A stretch of 64,000 nt of DNA from Zonotrichia leucophrys gambelii (Eukaryota; Chordata; Aves; Passeriformes; Passerellidae): the NCBI RefSeq assembly GCF_028769735.1, contig NC_088172.1, positions 67,108,631 to 67,172,630 on the forward strand, in the 5' to 3' direction. The notes under the pieces were generated by a model, which saw only the letters and a list, made by a program, of their open reading frames with translations, ran no database searches and had not been told where the DNA came from. Both the position numbers and the translations under genes were made by a program. Positions 1 to 16,544 of this stretch are shown here, one piece after another. Within the stretch, counting starts at the first letter, position 1. Every line of letters starts with the position of its first letter.

Positions 1-2525
1 ATTATTGGTCTCATCCTTAAGCATCTGAACTGGACCAGGCAGAAGGTTTCATACCATGCCATTAAAAAAAGTAGTAGGGGCTCACATAACAGAAGAGAAG
101 GGACTTGGGTGGGCTTTAAATCGCTCTCACACAGGGACGCCTTGCCCTGAGTTGGTGTGCCAAGAGTTTTTGGGGAGATCCTGTGCCACCCTCACCCCCT
201 TTCACTTCTGCTAGGCCTTGCAAGTGAATTAGTAGTTACTCAAAGGTTGTGAAGGAGAGGAAATGCCCCTTTCAATACAAATGGCTTTTTTGATGTGGTG
301 GGACTGAATAAAGGGGACAATTTTTTTTTTTCCTGGAGAAGGGCTGGCATAAGAGGGAATATCTGCATTTTCATCCCTGAGCCAGTGTTCACTCCTCATA
401 CTTTTCCATCATAAAAACAGTATTTTTGCCTTTGATGATTTGCTGCAGGAAGTATTTGTGGCGAATGCCAAAGCAGAGACAGCTTTCACACTTCCAGAGT
501 AAGGTGATGCAGAAACTTTACTCAGCTCTCCCTGTAAAAACACCAAACAGGTGTGTTTTCAGAGCAAAGGGCAGCAGGGCTTGATTAACCATACTGGGCT
601 CCAAGCTTAAAAGGCAAGCAGCAAAACTCATTGCCCTGAGAGGCCCAGCAGTTCCTGGACATCTGGATCATCTCCATCTCAAGGAAAAAAACAAACTTCT
701 TCATTGCCTCTCTTGGCTCAGCAACTTCTCCATAGACAAGGCAGACACTCATTTGATACTGGAATGCCCCATGGATAGGAAGTATGAATCTTGGTGCTGC
801 CTCTTCTTTGCAGCTGCATGTGAGTTAGCCAGCACTGCAGGGCAGGGGCTGCAAGGGAAAAAGAGTCTCCCAGAAGATAGGAGAGAAGTTTGATGGAAAA
901 AAAAATCATCCCTCTTCAGACTGTATTTAAGAGTAGGATTGAGGACTATATGTCCTGGTCATCTTTGTGTTATGGTTTCTTGTATGCTGGAACTAAATCT
1001 GAAATACGTATTTTGTGTGGGGAGAAGAGGCCAACTGTCTCATACATGTTTTAAACAAATTTTCTTTATTGCAAAACTATAAACCATTTTCTTCCTTCAG
1101 TTCATCATAATTTCCAGAGCTGCTGATGAATAGTGTTTACTGGGACATCTGAAGGCCAGCCTTGTTATTAATTTGACATTTTGAAATTATGCCTATTCCT
1201 AGAGTATAGGTAATTATTGCCTGTCAGTAAGACTTAGTACTGAAATTGTTATTTCCTGCAATAGTAGTAATAATAATAAAAATAGTTATAAGTCCCACTT
1301 CAGTACAACTGAAGCAAATGGAGCACAGGAGCATGTTACACTCAAATTCAGGAAACAAATACTTTATTGATGATTTCACAGGATATCACATCCACTAAGG
1401 TAAATAAATTTAAATCAAACATATGATTTCCATAAAAAGAAAAAAAAGTTCCAGGTGCAACTATGCAGAGGTGTTGAAGATTTTCAGTTTTGCACAAGTT
1501 GTGAACAGATGTATTTCCAGCTGTAGCTTTTGGATCTTTAGAGGAAATTCCCTTGTAGCAGATGGCAGCTTTCTTTTCTCTTCATCAAGCTGCTTATTGA
1601 GTCTGTTTTTAATGAATTTAGTTAGAACTGGTTTATGCAGTTGTGAGGGGTGTAATTCTCACTCTGCTGCTGATACCCATCACCATAGGATTTGACTTCT
1701 TGGATACCATTTCACATCTGCAGCTCCCAGACTCTGGTGAGAAACAGTTTCACCTGGGAGCTATGCATAAGCAAATCTGTGGCTATTCAGTGGCCCAGTT
1801 CTGATTAAAAATACACAAAATTTGAAATTTCACCTCTGCATAAGGACACGAGATTTATGTGATTGTCTGGCTGGTCTGTCAGTCAGTGTTTCTCTAATGA
1901 TGGAGTTGAGCCCAACAGCTAATTTCAGCCAAAAATCTAAGACACGCTTAATCTCCTGCAGCATCTGTGGATTTTTTTGGTCAAGCAGAGAGATCCAAGT
2001 TGGTGTCCCAGTGAGAAAACAGCAGGAGGCTGCAGCTGCCAGAGGCTCAATGGGATAGGGAGGAGGCAACTTGTGCTGCACCCTCAGCTCACCAGGCTGC
2101 TCCTTGCTGGTCAAGGCTATGAGGAAAACATGACAAAGGCTCAGGTTACTGCTCTGAGGTTTTATTTTGAGATTGAATGTCCCAGAAGCCATCTTTGCTC
2201 CTGACAAAGTCCCATGTGATTTTATTTTTTTAATTATTTTTTCTGTACCATCAGACTTCATCAATCTGTTCCTTAATTCTCTTCGTTGTAAAATTGAGCA
2301 GAGGTACTTCAGAGGGATAGTGAGAGATTTAATTAACTTTTACAAACAGAGAGGATAATGAATAGGTGATAAAGACTAGAAATGGAAGTTCAATACTAAA
2401 GTGTTGTATTGATTTAGAGACATCTGTCATTCCGAATCTCAACAGCAGAGCATCAAGGCTACTTTAAAATACAACAAACAGAGGTAACTCTTTGATTTCT
2501 TTAAAGCTAAATGTTTGTTTCATGC

Positions 2526-2569
2526 AAAAGGGAAAAAAAAAAAAAAGGGGAGAAAGGAAGGGGGGGAGA
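2526..2569 (+). repeat. Low-complexity purine tract (A14 then G-rich)
   Basis: A 44-nt run with no pyrimidine: A/G, a run of 14 A, then GGGG and a run of seven G. It is simple sequence inside the 5' intron. Confidence 0.8.
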
Positions 2570-3387
2570 TAAAATGACCTCCCCCAGACTCTGGACTCCT
2601 GAAACACAGTCTGCATTCTTACTGTACTGATTTCTCAGAGTGCCCTTCTACAAAGGAGTGCCTCCTGCTCTGTAGATCTGTTTTTCTGCCTTTGCTGCAG
2701 AAGCACAGGGCTGGGTGGTAAAGCTGTGATATAATGGCTCTTTCCCCATCTCTAAAAGGTTCCATATTTCGTGCCACAGAGGAACTTTCTTCCAGAAAAA
2801 TCACCTTCACAGAATGATGTGCATTTCAAAAGAAAAGCACATGATGTCCCTGTGTGACGCTTCTGCATCCAGTGTGTCAACAGGACGCTTTTCTGTTGTT
2901 CCTTTATGTTGTAATAATGCTCTGCTGATGAAGGTGCAACATGAAAGGCTGCTCTTTAGTGGATTTGAGTTTAGTACTGTGTGGAACAAGAGCACAGGAA
3001 AGCAAATAGTATTTCCAAGCAGAAGCATTGAAGTGAGGCTATGATCACTTTTAGAAAGCCTCTATTTTCTCCATATCTCAGGTAATTAGGCACCACACAT
3101 GTACTTTGTCTTCTGGATATGGGCAGTGTGGATTTGAATTTAGAATTTAGCTCTCTACTGTAGCCTATAACAGACAGTATTAAAAACAGATTAAAATAAC
3201 AGCAATAGAATTGAAAAGGATGTTGCAGAGACTTTTATGTATATATTCTATTTGCATTATCCTATTTGTGTTCCTGTGCTATGTGAAGAATTTGAAATTG
3301 AGTTGCAAGTTCCTAACCTGAGTCCTATTTTGCTTTTGCTCCACTTGAGGCAAAATAATGAGTTTTAAAAAAGTGAGGAGGGTAATG

Positions 3388-3771
3388 TGTGGTGGTGTTC
3401 GCAGGGGTCCCAGCATGAGGGAAGAGACAAGAATGTTGACTCCATGTTTCAGAAGGCTTGATTTACTATTTTATTATATGTATATATATATTATATTAAA
3501 ACTATACTGAAAGAATAGAAGAAAGGATTTCATCAGAAGGCTTGAAAGGAAAGGAATCAAATGATAACAAAGCTTGTGACTCTCAGAGAGTCTGAGACAG
3601 CTGGTCTGTGATTGGCCATTAATTAAAAACAATCACATGAGACCAATCACAGATCCACCTGTTGCATTCCACAGCAGCAGATAATCATTGTTTACATTTT
3701 GTTTCTGAGGCCTCTCAGCTTCTCAAGAGAAAAATCCTAGCAAAGGATTAGAGTAAAATATCATGGCTACA
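3388..3771 (+). mobile_element. Solo LTR of an endogenous retrovirus (family A, copy 1)
   Basis: The 384-bp unit begins TGTGGTGGTG and ends GGCTACA, and is flanked on both sides by GTAATG (3382-3387 and 3772-3777), a perfect 6-bp target-site duplication. Inside are an AT-rich TATA-like stretch near 3475-3497, inverted CCAAT boxes (GATTGGCC, ACCAATCAC) around 3610-3650, and a 3' part with CCACAGCAGCAGATAATC. Clear relatives lie on the minus strand at 19312-19691 and, more diverged, at 49038-49437. No internal retroviral genes are present, so it is a solo LTR left after LTR-LTR recombination. A 6-bp duplication is typical of ERVK/ERV2-type integrases. The subfamily name was not assigned. Confidence 0.85.
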
Positions 3772-4559
3772 GTAATGGATGAAATTTAAGCCATCGTTTT
3801 GTTCACTGATTTATTTCTCCTGCTGCAATACTTTTTGATGCTGATTTAATTAACTTAGTTTGTAGCTCCCCTTATTCCTGCTTTATCAGTTAATTAATTA
3901 ATTCTTCACTCCTGGTTAAGCAGTGACATTTCTTACTGAAAGGTAGGGTTGAGCAAATAATTTGTAATTAATAATCCTTTTTGCCAAACATCTCTGGGCA
4001 GATTGTGAAATTTTTTTACCTTATTTGTGTATTTTCTGCATGTATCTTCCTGCAGAAACAGCTTTCTGTAAGTGGCAGATAGATGCTTTTGTCACACATG
4101 CAGGGGGATTTCTCTCTCTGATGTTTCAGGTCAGGAGAATCAGCAGCACTTTGGTTAAAATTGTCAAAAAGGATGAAAAACCATTGAGGAAAAAGTCACT
4201 AAGACAGCAAACCTTTTATCTGACAACCCATTCCTAGTTTAAAAAAAAATAAACTTTCAAACACCAATTTCAGCCTGGTGGCATCAAGAAGACAGTTTCC
4301 AAAATTACCAGAGAGAGACTGACCCACTCAGAGAGGCAACCAAACCACCAGGTGCTGTCCTGAGCCACCTCCAGAGGACTCTGGGGAGGATCCAGGCTGC
4401 TGCACCTCAATGCAGTCAGGAGCAATTCACACTGTCACTTTGCTGTTTGTCACATTAGCTTTACAGCCCAGTGCCCTTGGCCAAGGCAGTCCAGTAAGGT
4501 GTCTGTATGATGAACGGTCTTGCTGGATCTTCCTCTACATAAGATTTTAAAGAGGAAAG

Positions 4560-5110
4560 TGGTATCTGCCATGGGAGCACTAATTTGGAGCATCCATGCC
4601 CTGGCAGGACCCAGCTGGCCCTGAGGGAAGCATGGTGGGGCACCAGGGGGTCCCAGCCCAGGGAGCAGAGCCCATCCCACTGCCACACACCCTCATTAGA
4701 GCTCCTGCCCCCCAATGGTGCCTGGGGGGCCCTGGCTGGCCCGGGCTGGCAGTGCCCAGGTGGGGACAGTCTGGGCTGCTGCTGAGCCTCCAGCTTCACA
4801 AGCTTCATTTCTGCTCCCAAAACAGGTTTGCAAAGGGAAATGTGGCCCCATAATGCAGCAGCTACAGGTTCAGAGTGGGTACAGGGCCATGACTGGAGAG
4901 TGAGATGTCTTCTGTGGTGACACCACCTTCTCTTTATTCTGGTGTGCCTCTGGTGTGCGCGTGGGGAGAAGGTGCCCTGTGTGGTTACAGGCCCACACTC
5001 AGTGACCACCACAGCAGCGAGCAGGGCACGGGGCTTTGGCAGGGCCCTGGGCTGCACACCTGGGCCTGTGCCTGTGGAGAGGTTAAAATGATGGGTGGGC
5101 TGCTGTTCTG
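4560..5110. other. GC-rich pocket in the 5' intron
   Basis: A stretch much richer in G+C than its AT-rich surroundings, with many GGGG and CCCC runs (for example around 4720-4760) but few CpG dinucleotides. Open frames cross it on both strands, the longest about 225 codons on the minus strand, but none shows a recognisable domain or splice context. I read those frames as a by-product of base composition. It could be an old repeat or a regulatory segment. Confidence 0.45.
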
Positions 5111-6074
5111 ACAGCCTGTTCTCAACTGTGCAGTGCAAATGCAGGGAGGCCCTTCCTTAGGCTACCCAACGAAGCTTAATGGGAAATGCACTATGCAGAG
5201 TGTCCAGCAGTGCTGTCCACCAAGAATTCCCACCTGGCGTCATCCCTGATGGACAGCACAAGAAACAGTCTGTCTTCACACAGGTTAAGCATTTTGTGAG
5301 TGTAGGATGTGTGATTTTTACTTATGGGGTGAGATTACAATTCTGCAATTCCATCTGTTTTGATTTTATCTACAAGGTAGTTTGAATGAGGTAGTAAAGC
5401 TTACATCACTATTGACTTAAATATCAAAATAGCAAGAAACTCAAGTATGTCACCTGTGCTATTTAAGGTTTTCAGATCAGCTGGTTTGGACCTATTTCTG
5501 TGCATCAATTTTTGAAGTACAGCAATAGACAGGGGTTTTGTTATGTGTGTTCTTTACTCGGGGACTGAGAGTACTCAGCTTTTGAGCAGCTCCACAACAC
5601 ATGCCTGCAATGGGAGTCTAACAGATCTCAGGCTTTGCTACCTGAAATAGTTTTATAATATGTCTTGTAGATGCTTTCATCTGAAAAGCATATTGGCATT
5701 GTGAAGAGAACAAAGAAAATGTCAATATTTTTCAATAAAGTAGTGATTGACTGAAAATGTAAATGCATCTTTAGGATTAAGATTTGGTAATATGGGGACT
5801 TGAATCCTCTTCAGTGTCTGAATAGTCTGCTAAACGGCTTTGGTATGAAATCTTCAGCATTAGTTTTGTTTAGCTTGAACTCAGCTCACCTCTGAAATTA
5901 TGATTTCCCTTACTCTCTATTCATCTCAACCGTAAAAAGTATTTTTCTCTCTGCTATCCCACAATAACGTTATCTCTACACAAAAAATAATTAGTTACTA
6001 TTTTTATTTGGAATTTTTCTTTGTTACTGATTGTTTGGGTGGTGGTTTATTGGAAGCTCTGAATATTGTATGTG

Positions 6075-6098
6075 TATATATATATATATATATATATA
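6075..6098. repeat. (TA)12 microsatellite
   Basis: An uninterrupted run of twelve TA units preceded by TGTG, about 460 bp upstream of the first exon in the window. Likely length-polymorphic. Confidence 0.95.
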
Positions 6099-6560
6099 AC
6101 TTCCAGAAAGTGCTATTCAGTGATACGTAATAAATGCTGCTAACATCAGCAAAATACAATAACTTAATTTGAGCAAGATTAATCTGACTTGCTCTGGGAC
6201 TGGTTCATTCTGTTTCATCTTAAATGAAATAAAGTAATTAATTTTGTGTAGTTTTCATTTTCACGTTAACATTCTCTTCTGTGAAGTGTAATTGCCTTCT
6301 TGTTGTTTGCAATACTGTAGTCATTTTAGTTAGGGAAGCTCTCTGTAGGGAAAGACACCAGTTGCTCTTCCTGGAGAACTTGCTACACAGACCAGGCAGT
6401 CAGAAATAGAGGACACTTGAGTGGTCTGATTGGCCTAAGGTCATAGAAGCCATCAGCAGAGTGAGAATCAGAATCCATACTGCCAGAACCTTATTCCAGT
6501 ATTGTATCCAGGACCATCCTGCCTCTTAATGTCACTGTTCTTATTCTTCTTTCTTTATAG

Positions 6561-6641
6561 TTCGGGATCGGGTACGATCTAAAATGGAGAGAGATATTTT
6601 GGCAGAAGTGAACCATCCTTTCATAGTCAAGCTTCATTATG
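6561..6641 (+). CDS. RPS6KA2: RPS6KA2 exon (window exon 1): N-terminal kinase helix C
   Basis: The exon follows TTCTTTATAG and ends before GTAACT. The first two bases complete a split valine codon. It reads [16 protein letters not shown] then [10 protein letters not shown] and ends one base into the next codon. The Glu of MERDIL is the helix-C glutamate that pairs with the ATP-site lysine, which lies in an upstream exon outside the window. Ser in [13 protein letters not shown] fits RSK3. The length is 81 nt. Confidence 0.97.
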
Positions 6642-10579
<3,938 letters not shown>

Positions 10580-11962
10580 TAAGTTAACAAGGAAAAGAGA
10601 ACTGAAACATAAATACATGAACTTCTAGGTTGCTTCTGCTCCTTGTCACGCTACTAAATGAGAAGATGCCAGGGGCTCTGCCTTCCTTCTTGTGAGACTG
10701 TATGAGACTGTCACTAAGAGCAGCACAGCTTTCCTGTCATACCATCTTAGCATGAGGCCAAATGTTTTGACTGTGCTCCAGTATGATGGGACCTCTGTGT
10801 GCCTGGCCTTCAGTTTTGTGAATGATTTCAGTAAAGAATTCAGAGATCCCTGTGCACTTTAACTTTAGTGGCACCATTCTCTGTTTGCAGCTTTAATCTG
10901 GCCTTCCCCCTGATGCAGTGTAAACCTTTCAAAGCAGCTCCACTTCCAGCTCACACCGAATATGGAGTGGCACTGTTCAGTTTTATTAGAGCCATTGCTT
11001 AAAGTAAATGAGCATGTCTGAGAACTTGTGTTAACTCCTGAGAGACATGAGAATTGGGACTTTTAAAACACTTGTATTAACTGTGCAAAATATTTTCCAA
11101 AATGTTTGTTCTCACTTATATTTGCAGCTATTTTTCACTCGTAATGTGGTCCTAATTTTCCTTTCTCTTTTTTATTTGTAACACATCAGTAGAGCAAATG
11201 ACACCCTCAGTGCTGTCACTGGAAGTGACATGATACTGTTTTTATGCTATGCCCTATGCTTGGTGCTTTGATAGATTCTGCTGTAACAACTCAAATCAGC
11301 CTGCAACATTCCAAAGTTCTTTTTTAATGTAATGGTCACCAGCATTTATAAAAGATAACCACCGAGCAATTTTTGGCAATTGCTTTACACTTTCAAAGTC
11401 TAACAGCACAGCAGCATTTTCCTTCTGTGACATCAAACTGAAAAATATTCAGCTCTTTATTTAAGGTGGAGTGTTATCGCTCTCACTCTCACGGGCAAAA
11501 CATGAGACCAAAAGTGATGGAAGATGGACTTTGTAGGTGAGAAGTTGAAGGGAAGGAGCCTGTTTATCTCTGTTGAAATTCTGTGTGATTTAAATTTTAA
11601 CTTCAATTTTATGTTTTGGTTAGAAAAATAGTAGTAGCAGTAGTAGTACTATGTGAATTCAACAGGTGTACATAGCAAGAACTCTCAGGGTTTTGGGCTG
11701 GTGGACTTTTTGTAAGTCCGCTACCAAATTTTCCAGTCTTGCCCATTTATGCATCCAAAACTGGAACCCAAAGTCTTTGGCAAATATGGGAAGCTATCCT
11801 ACAATTAAACAGCTGGAGAGAGAAAAGTACCAGTTAGTTCCTGATATGAAATGCAGGTAGGCAGTGGTGACATCCCAGCAGCCACAGGCTCTTGCATCGT
11901 CCGCCAGCAGCTCCTGGGTTTCAGTTTCGTTCAGAATTGCTGTTTTATCCATTCAGCATCAA

Positions 11963-11987
11963 CAAACATGTACGCAGTACATGTTTG
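11963..11987. promoter_or_regulatory. Palindrome resembling a p53-family response element
   Basis: The arms CAAACATGTAC and GTACATGTTTG are exact reverse complements separated by GCA. Each arm contains a decamer with a CATG core that fits the p53 half-site RRRCWWGYYY at nine of ten positions (AAACATGTAC and GTACATGTTT). A 3-bp spacer is within the range accepted for p53-family sites. Function is not shown by the sequence alone. Confidence 0.35.
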
Positions 11988-13129
11988 AACATTCGTTTGG
12001 ATCATGCACTGCTTTTCTCTCTGATCTTAGATGTGGCTGATTTTTGAGATTACACATGATGTGTGAATCTGCTGTTAGAAGGTGTCCAGATATGAGCTTG
12101 TATATTCAGATGTGTCACAATGCCATTACATTTTTAGGCATATGCTGTGATTTTTTGCTTTAGAAGAAGTTAGAAACTAAGGAGAAAATTAGGCGTATGT
12201 CAAAACTGTTCATTGTATTTGAGATACTGAGACCTGGATTCTTCTGAGTTCTCAGCAGGAAGTGTCACTTAGCATCTCAAAAAACATCTCTCAATGACTC
12301 CAGTTGCAAGTGAGAGCACTTTATATTACTGCAGACCGAGCTGAAGTGCTTCCAGTCAGGGATCAGTGAATTGAGAAATTGGAGCTCATCTAAGGAAGGA
12401 AGGTGTCACTGATTTGTCATTGTCACATAGAAGCATGTTGAAAAGGTACAGATGGAATCCAGTTTTCTCTGTGTTTTTGTCTGAGCTGAGATCAGCCATC
12501 CCATCTTCACTGTACTGCTCTGCTAAAATCCTTCCCTGAGTGTTGCTGGTCTGCCAAGTGAGACATGATTTCTTTGGAAGGAAATAAAAAGTGTCCTCAC
12601 ATAACTGGAGACCTATACACAGAGAGATCTCTGAGTGAAGTTAAGTTGGCAGCCCTCACTCTTGCATTTTCTCCTGTTGTATATACAGTGTTTATGGCCT
12701 TTGATATTCAGTTAAATGGATTAACTGTGATACAGTTTAATTTGGATGCAATTGAAGGAGTGTAAAATTAACATACATGAATGTAACTGTTGTGTAGGAA
12801 AGGGAATGACCCAGGAATTCATACCTGGAGATAAAGCAAGGCCTCTGATTGAAAGCTATATCCTCTAAAAAAAGCTCTGTAAGTGCAGAGCCTATGTGCA
12901 GTCACACCTAGGAGAGCAGAGCATGACAGGCTATGATTTCTCTGGATCTTTAGGTTTACATTAAAGAAACAGATATAGCAGAATAAAAAAATTACTCTCC
13001 GGGGGAAAAAATGCTAAATTTTTTTGTTACATCTGGGAAAGTATATCTTTCTAAATAAGATGATTAAAGAAAATTAGGACCATCTCAGGATGTTCTCATC
13101 CTCCCCTTGCCCCCTGGCAGGATCAAGAC

Positions 13130-13540
13130 CATAACAGGTGTGCTGCTAACCCAGGCTTAAAGCAGCTGATGAAGATTCCATGCTCTACACAGAAGGCCTC
13201 TTGGCAGTGCTCCAGCAGTTACTCATCTAAAATGTTGCTCTTAATACCTAGTTTGAAATTTCTCCACTGCCCCTGCAGGCCAGTGCTCCTTGGCCTGTCC
13301 TCGTGGAAGACCCAGCCCGCTTGTTCTGCTCTCAGCAGCAGCCTCAGGGGTTGTGACAACATCTTTTTCCTTAGACCCTCTTCTGTACCCTAAACAATCC
13401 AGGTGCTGAACTGTTCTTCACTAGTCAGTCTTTACAGGGGTTCAGTCATTCTCATTACTCCCCTTTGGTTTCCCTTGATTCCTCTCTCCTTTGAAGTGCA
13501 ACGTGCAGAATCACACACACGTCTGCAGCAGAGGCATTAC
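13130..13540 (-). mobile_element. Old, diverged CR1-type LINE fragment
   Basis: Read on the plus strand, blocks such as CCTGTCCTCGTGGAAGA, AGACCCTCTTCTGTACCCTA and TTTGAAGTGCAACGTGCAGA resemble the reverse complement of the CR1 3' region, in the expected order. This is a match from memory and divergence is high, so both the boundaries and the exact subfamily are uncertain. The element would be in antisense orientation to the kinase gene. Confidence 0.5.
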
Positions 13541-14953
13541 CAGCATGATTATAGCACAAGGTTTGCTCTGTCAGATTTGCAGAACTGGAGATAAATTAAT
13601 TAATTCATAATTTCCCAATTCTCTCTCTCTCTTTCCCTTCCTCTCTCCCCTTTATTAAAGATAGGCACTGCATTAGACCTTTCATTGTTCAAGGCTTTTG
13701 CTGTTCTTCAGATGCTCCCAAAATAGCTGCTGATAGGTTTGAGTTTGCTTGTCAGCTCTGTAAGTATGCTAAAATAAAGCTCATGGAGTTGTTTGTGTTT
13801 AACAAAAAGCCAAAAAACAAACAAACAAAAAATCACTGTTAAAACCACTTGGAAGAACTGTCGGTACATTAAAATTTAAGGTTCAGCTTTTTTTTTAAGA
13901 TTCCCTGAGCAAAAGTCCATGTTAACAATTGAAAGCTATGAGTTAATTTCAAGTGCAGCTGGGAGTTGTTCTCAAGTCAGCTGTACTTACTTCAAAAAGA
14001 CAAGTAATTGAGCTTTCTGGTTAAAGTCTTGTTTAGAACAAGCAGATGCTTCTCTTGAATTGTTGCAGACAAATTCTTCTTCTTGAGTTGTCTTGGTGAT
14101 TTCAGTGGCATCCCTTGTGGGACAAGGTATTTTTCAGTCACACTGGAAGCCACCGAGTTCCTTAAATGGTGAGGCATGTTTTTACTTAACTGCACAATCA
14201 AGCTATAAAATATGGTGTATATACCATGGAATATGGTAAATACCAAGATAGAAAAATGGGAACTTATCATAGGGTAGTATATGATGCACATTCTATTTCT
14301 TATGCTGTGATTTAAGGACATGGGTGACTTAGAAATAACTCTACCATCTGAAAATGGACAGGCTGTTATTAATCTTTACCATTTCTCTTTTCAGGAACCT
14401 AGATGCACTTTGAGTTGTGGAACAGGGGCTTAGGTTAACAAGGAGTGATGTACATTTTAAGGCCCTCAGTTGTTTACACCAGGGACAGTGTAGACTCTAG
14501 AAAAGCCAAACACCACTTTTTAATGCAGTGTGTTGCCAACCATGACTGCTGATTCATGAATGTAACTGCCCTGTGCAGAGGGGAGACCTGAGAATCAGTA
14601 AGAGACAAAGGCTTATGGTGGAAAGCCTCCACTGATGTAAGCTGTCCCTTTTTGGCTTCATGGTGTCAACAAAGCTGGAGCAGAGAGGAATTTGCATTCA
14701 GCAGGGTGAGATAGCATGGGGTCATGTGAACACTGAAATGTCACAAAACACAGTTTGTGAGAATCTTCATCTCTTTAGTAGATATTTGACTGCTTCATCT
14801 GATACTTTCATAACAAAATGAAATAAAACACTCTTGATAAAGTCTCAGGTTTTATCTCCCACCTGAAAATTTAGCTACAGTTTCTGATTAACATAAAGTG
14901 TGGGTTGAATCTTCTGCAAAACTGCTCTCACTTAGAAAGAAACTTGTATCATC

Positions 14954-15079
14954 AAAAAAAAAAAAATTCCTAAACCAAAATAAAGCAAAAAAAAAAACCC
15001 AAAAAAACCAAAACCCAAACCAAAAGAAACTCCAACCAAAAGAAGAAAAAAAAAAAAACCAACAACCAAACCAACCCCA
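14954..15079 (+). repeat. A/C-rich low-complexity tract
   Basis: Almost entirely A and C with a few G and T: runs of 11-14 A alternate with AACC and AAACC blocks. It may be an expanded poly-A tail or simple repeat. No retroposon body was recognised upstream of it. Confidence 0.8.
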
Positions 15080-15476
15080 GAGTTCCAGCTTTATTTGATT
15101 TGGCAGAACATCACATCGTTTTGGGGATGTTGGAGCTCAAAGTGAAGTCCGTAAGACATGACTCAAAACCAAAAATAAAGAGAGCCAGAGAGAAATGGGA
15201 GAGAATTGTTCAGGCCTTGATTTAAGACATGATATAAAACAATGCCAACAACCCATAACAAAAGCTTTTTTCCCCTGTGATAAAGCTGCAGCAGAGAAGT
15301 TGATAAGGAGTTTGCAGTCCTAGCTCTGCTATGGGACTTCTCCTGTAACTTGATCTGTGTCACTCCTCTACTACCAATTTAGCTGCCCCAGCCTCTACCA
15401 TGGAGATTTCCAGCCTTTGTCTTCTCTGAAAGTAGTTTGAATGTTTGTGGGATGGTCCTGATGCTAAAATGTTAAA

Positions 15477-15802
15477 TCATAGAATAATAGAATATCCCCA
15501 GGACAATCCCAAGGATCACACCATGTGCCTGAGTGCATTGTCCAGACACTCCTTGAACTCTGCCAGGCTGGTGCTGTGACCACGTCCCTGGGGAGCTGTT
15601 CCAGTGCCCAAGCACCCTCTGGATAAAAAACCTTTTCCTAATATCCAACCTAAACCTTCCCTGACACAGCTTCAGGCCATTCCCTCAGGTCACTGGTCAC
15701 CACAGAGAAGAGATCAGTGCCTGCCCCTCCTGTTCCCATTTTGAGAAACCTGTGGACTGTGATGAGGTCTCCTCTCAGTCTCCTTCTGTCTAAGCACACC
15801 CT
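15477..15802 (-). mobile_element. CR1 LINE, 3' fragment (5'-truncated)
   Basis: On the plus strand it starts with the characteristic CR1 3'-end octamer pattern (TCATAGAATAATAGAAT), followed by CACCATGTGCCTGAGTGCAT, CTGGGGAGCTGTTCCAGTG, CCTTTTCCTAATATCCAACC and AGAGATCAGTGCCTGCCCCT, in the order of the avian CR1 3' region read in reverse complement. The copy ends near 15802 at GTCTAAGCACACC. It is a typical 5'-truncated, dead-on-arrival insertion, antisense to the gene. It is strong evidence that the genome is avian. Confidence 0.93.
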
Positions 15803-16532
15803 TTTTTTGTGGCATTTTTTGTTCCAAGCCTATGTGGGTTCACTTATTTAGGGTGTTGGCATATTTTTCACCTAATAACTGTTATTACTGCTTTGAAGAG
15901 AAGGTTTACAGTGACAGTATCCTGTAAAAGCACTCAAACATTAGACTGAAAGAATAAAATTTAAAAAAAAACCACCTAGCTGAAGTTTATCATTCAGTAT
16001 GATTGTAACCTAGCCTAGCATTTAAAAGTAGTCTACTTTTTTATGGTTTTTTATAATTTCAGAACATTAATTTAGATGAAAGATTATTCTCAAGCCTGAA
16101 TCATATTAAGAACTTCTGGTTGTTTTTCCCCTTCCATAGAATAATACTATCTTATTTCAGATTAGTTTGTTCTGCAAACCATAGCTAAAGTAATTGTGAT
16201 TTCCACGATAGAATGTCTGCTATGGATATTGTGGGATAAAAAGGAATTGTAAGGTGACAAAGATAAAGAGAGTAGAGAGTATGATCAGATAATTAGTTTG
16301 GTTCTACTGTCACAGGAAAACTATTTGTCTGTTGTTACAATTTGCATTCTTAGAAGCAGGTACTTTGTTCTTTTCGTCTTAATTTCACTGTGCAATAATT
16401 CAGTGCAACAATTGCCCTTTTTTTCCCTCACAATTAGCATATTGTTTTCTTTTTACATGAAATACAATCTTTGGTTAGTAGCTGTAGCATTATTTGTGCT
16501 GCCAGATGGCAAATGTGGAGGCACCCAGATGT

Positions 16533-16544
16533 CCAGAGGGCGCT
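16533..16544 (+). promoter_or_regulatory. Candidate CTCF core motif
   Basis: CCAGAGGGCGCT fits the core consensus SYAGRKGGCRSY at all twelve positions. The three upstream bases (TGT) do not match the usual CCA. A second, weaker match with one core mismatch (GCCAGGGGCCAC) begins at 16546. The pair sits in a small GC-rich island (about 16498-16590) inside AT-rich intron. Confidence 0.4.

Larger units (their letters stand above)
1..6560 (+). other. 5' intron sequence (partial), no exon found
   Basis: No coding exon is supported here. The residues expected just upstream of the first exon (the Ala-Met-Lys strand with the ATP-binding lysine) were looked for and not seen, so this is most likely the 3' end of a large intron. 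It contains a solo LTR at 3388-3771, a GC-rich pocket at about 4560-5110, a purine tract at 2526-2569 and a TA microsatellite at 6075-6098. A short pyrimidine-rich stretch ending in TAG at 6560 forms the acceptor of the first exon. The rest shows no recognisable structure. Confidence 0.75.

Noticed and set aside
4461..5138. Minus-strand open frame of about 225 codons
   Set aside because: It lies in the GC-rich pocket where stops are rare. It has low-complexity Pro/Ala/His-rich content, no domain, and overlapping open frames on the other strand.
1..6560. Upstream RPS6KA2 exons
   Set aside because: The expected coding for the ATP-lysine strand and the N-terminal glycine loop was looked for and not found.
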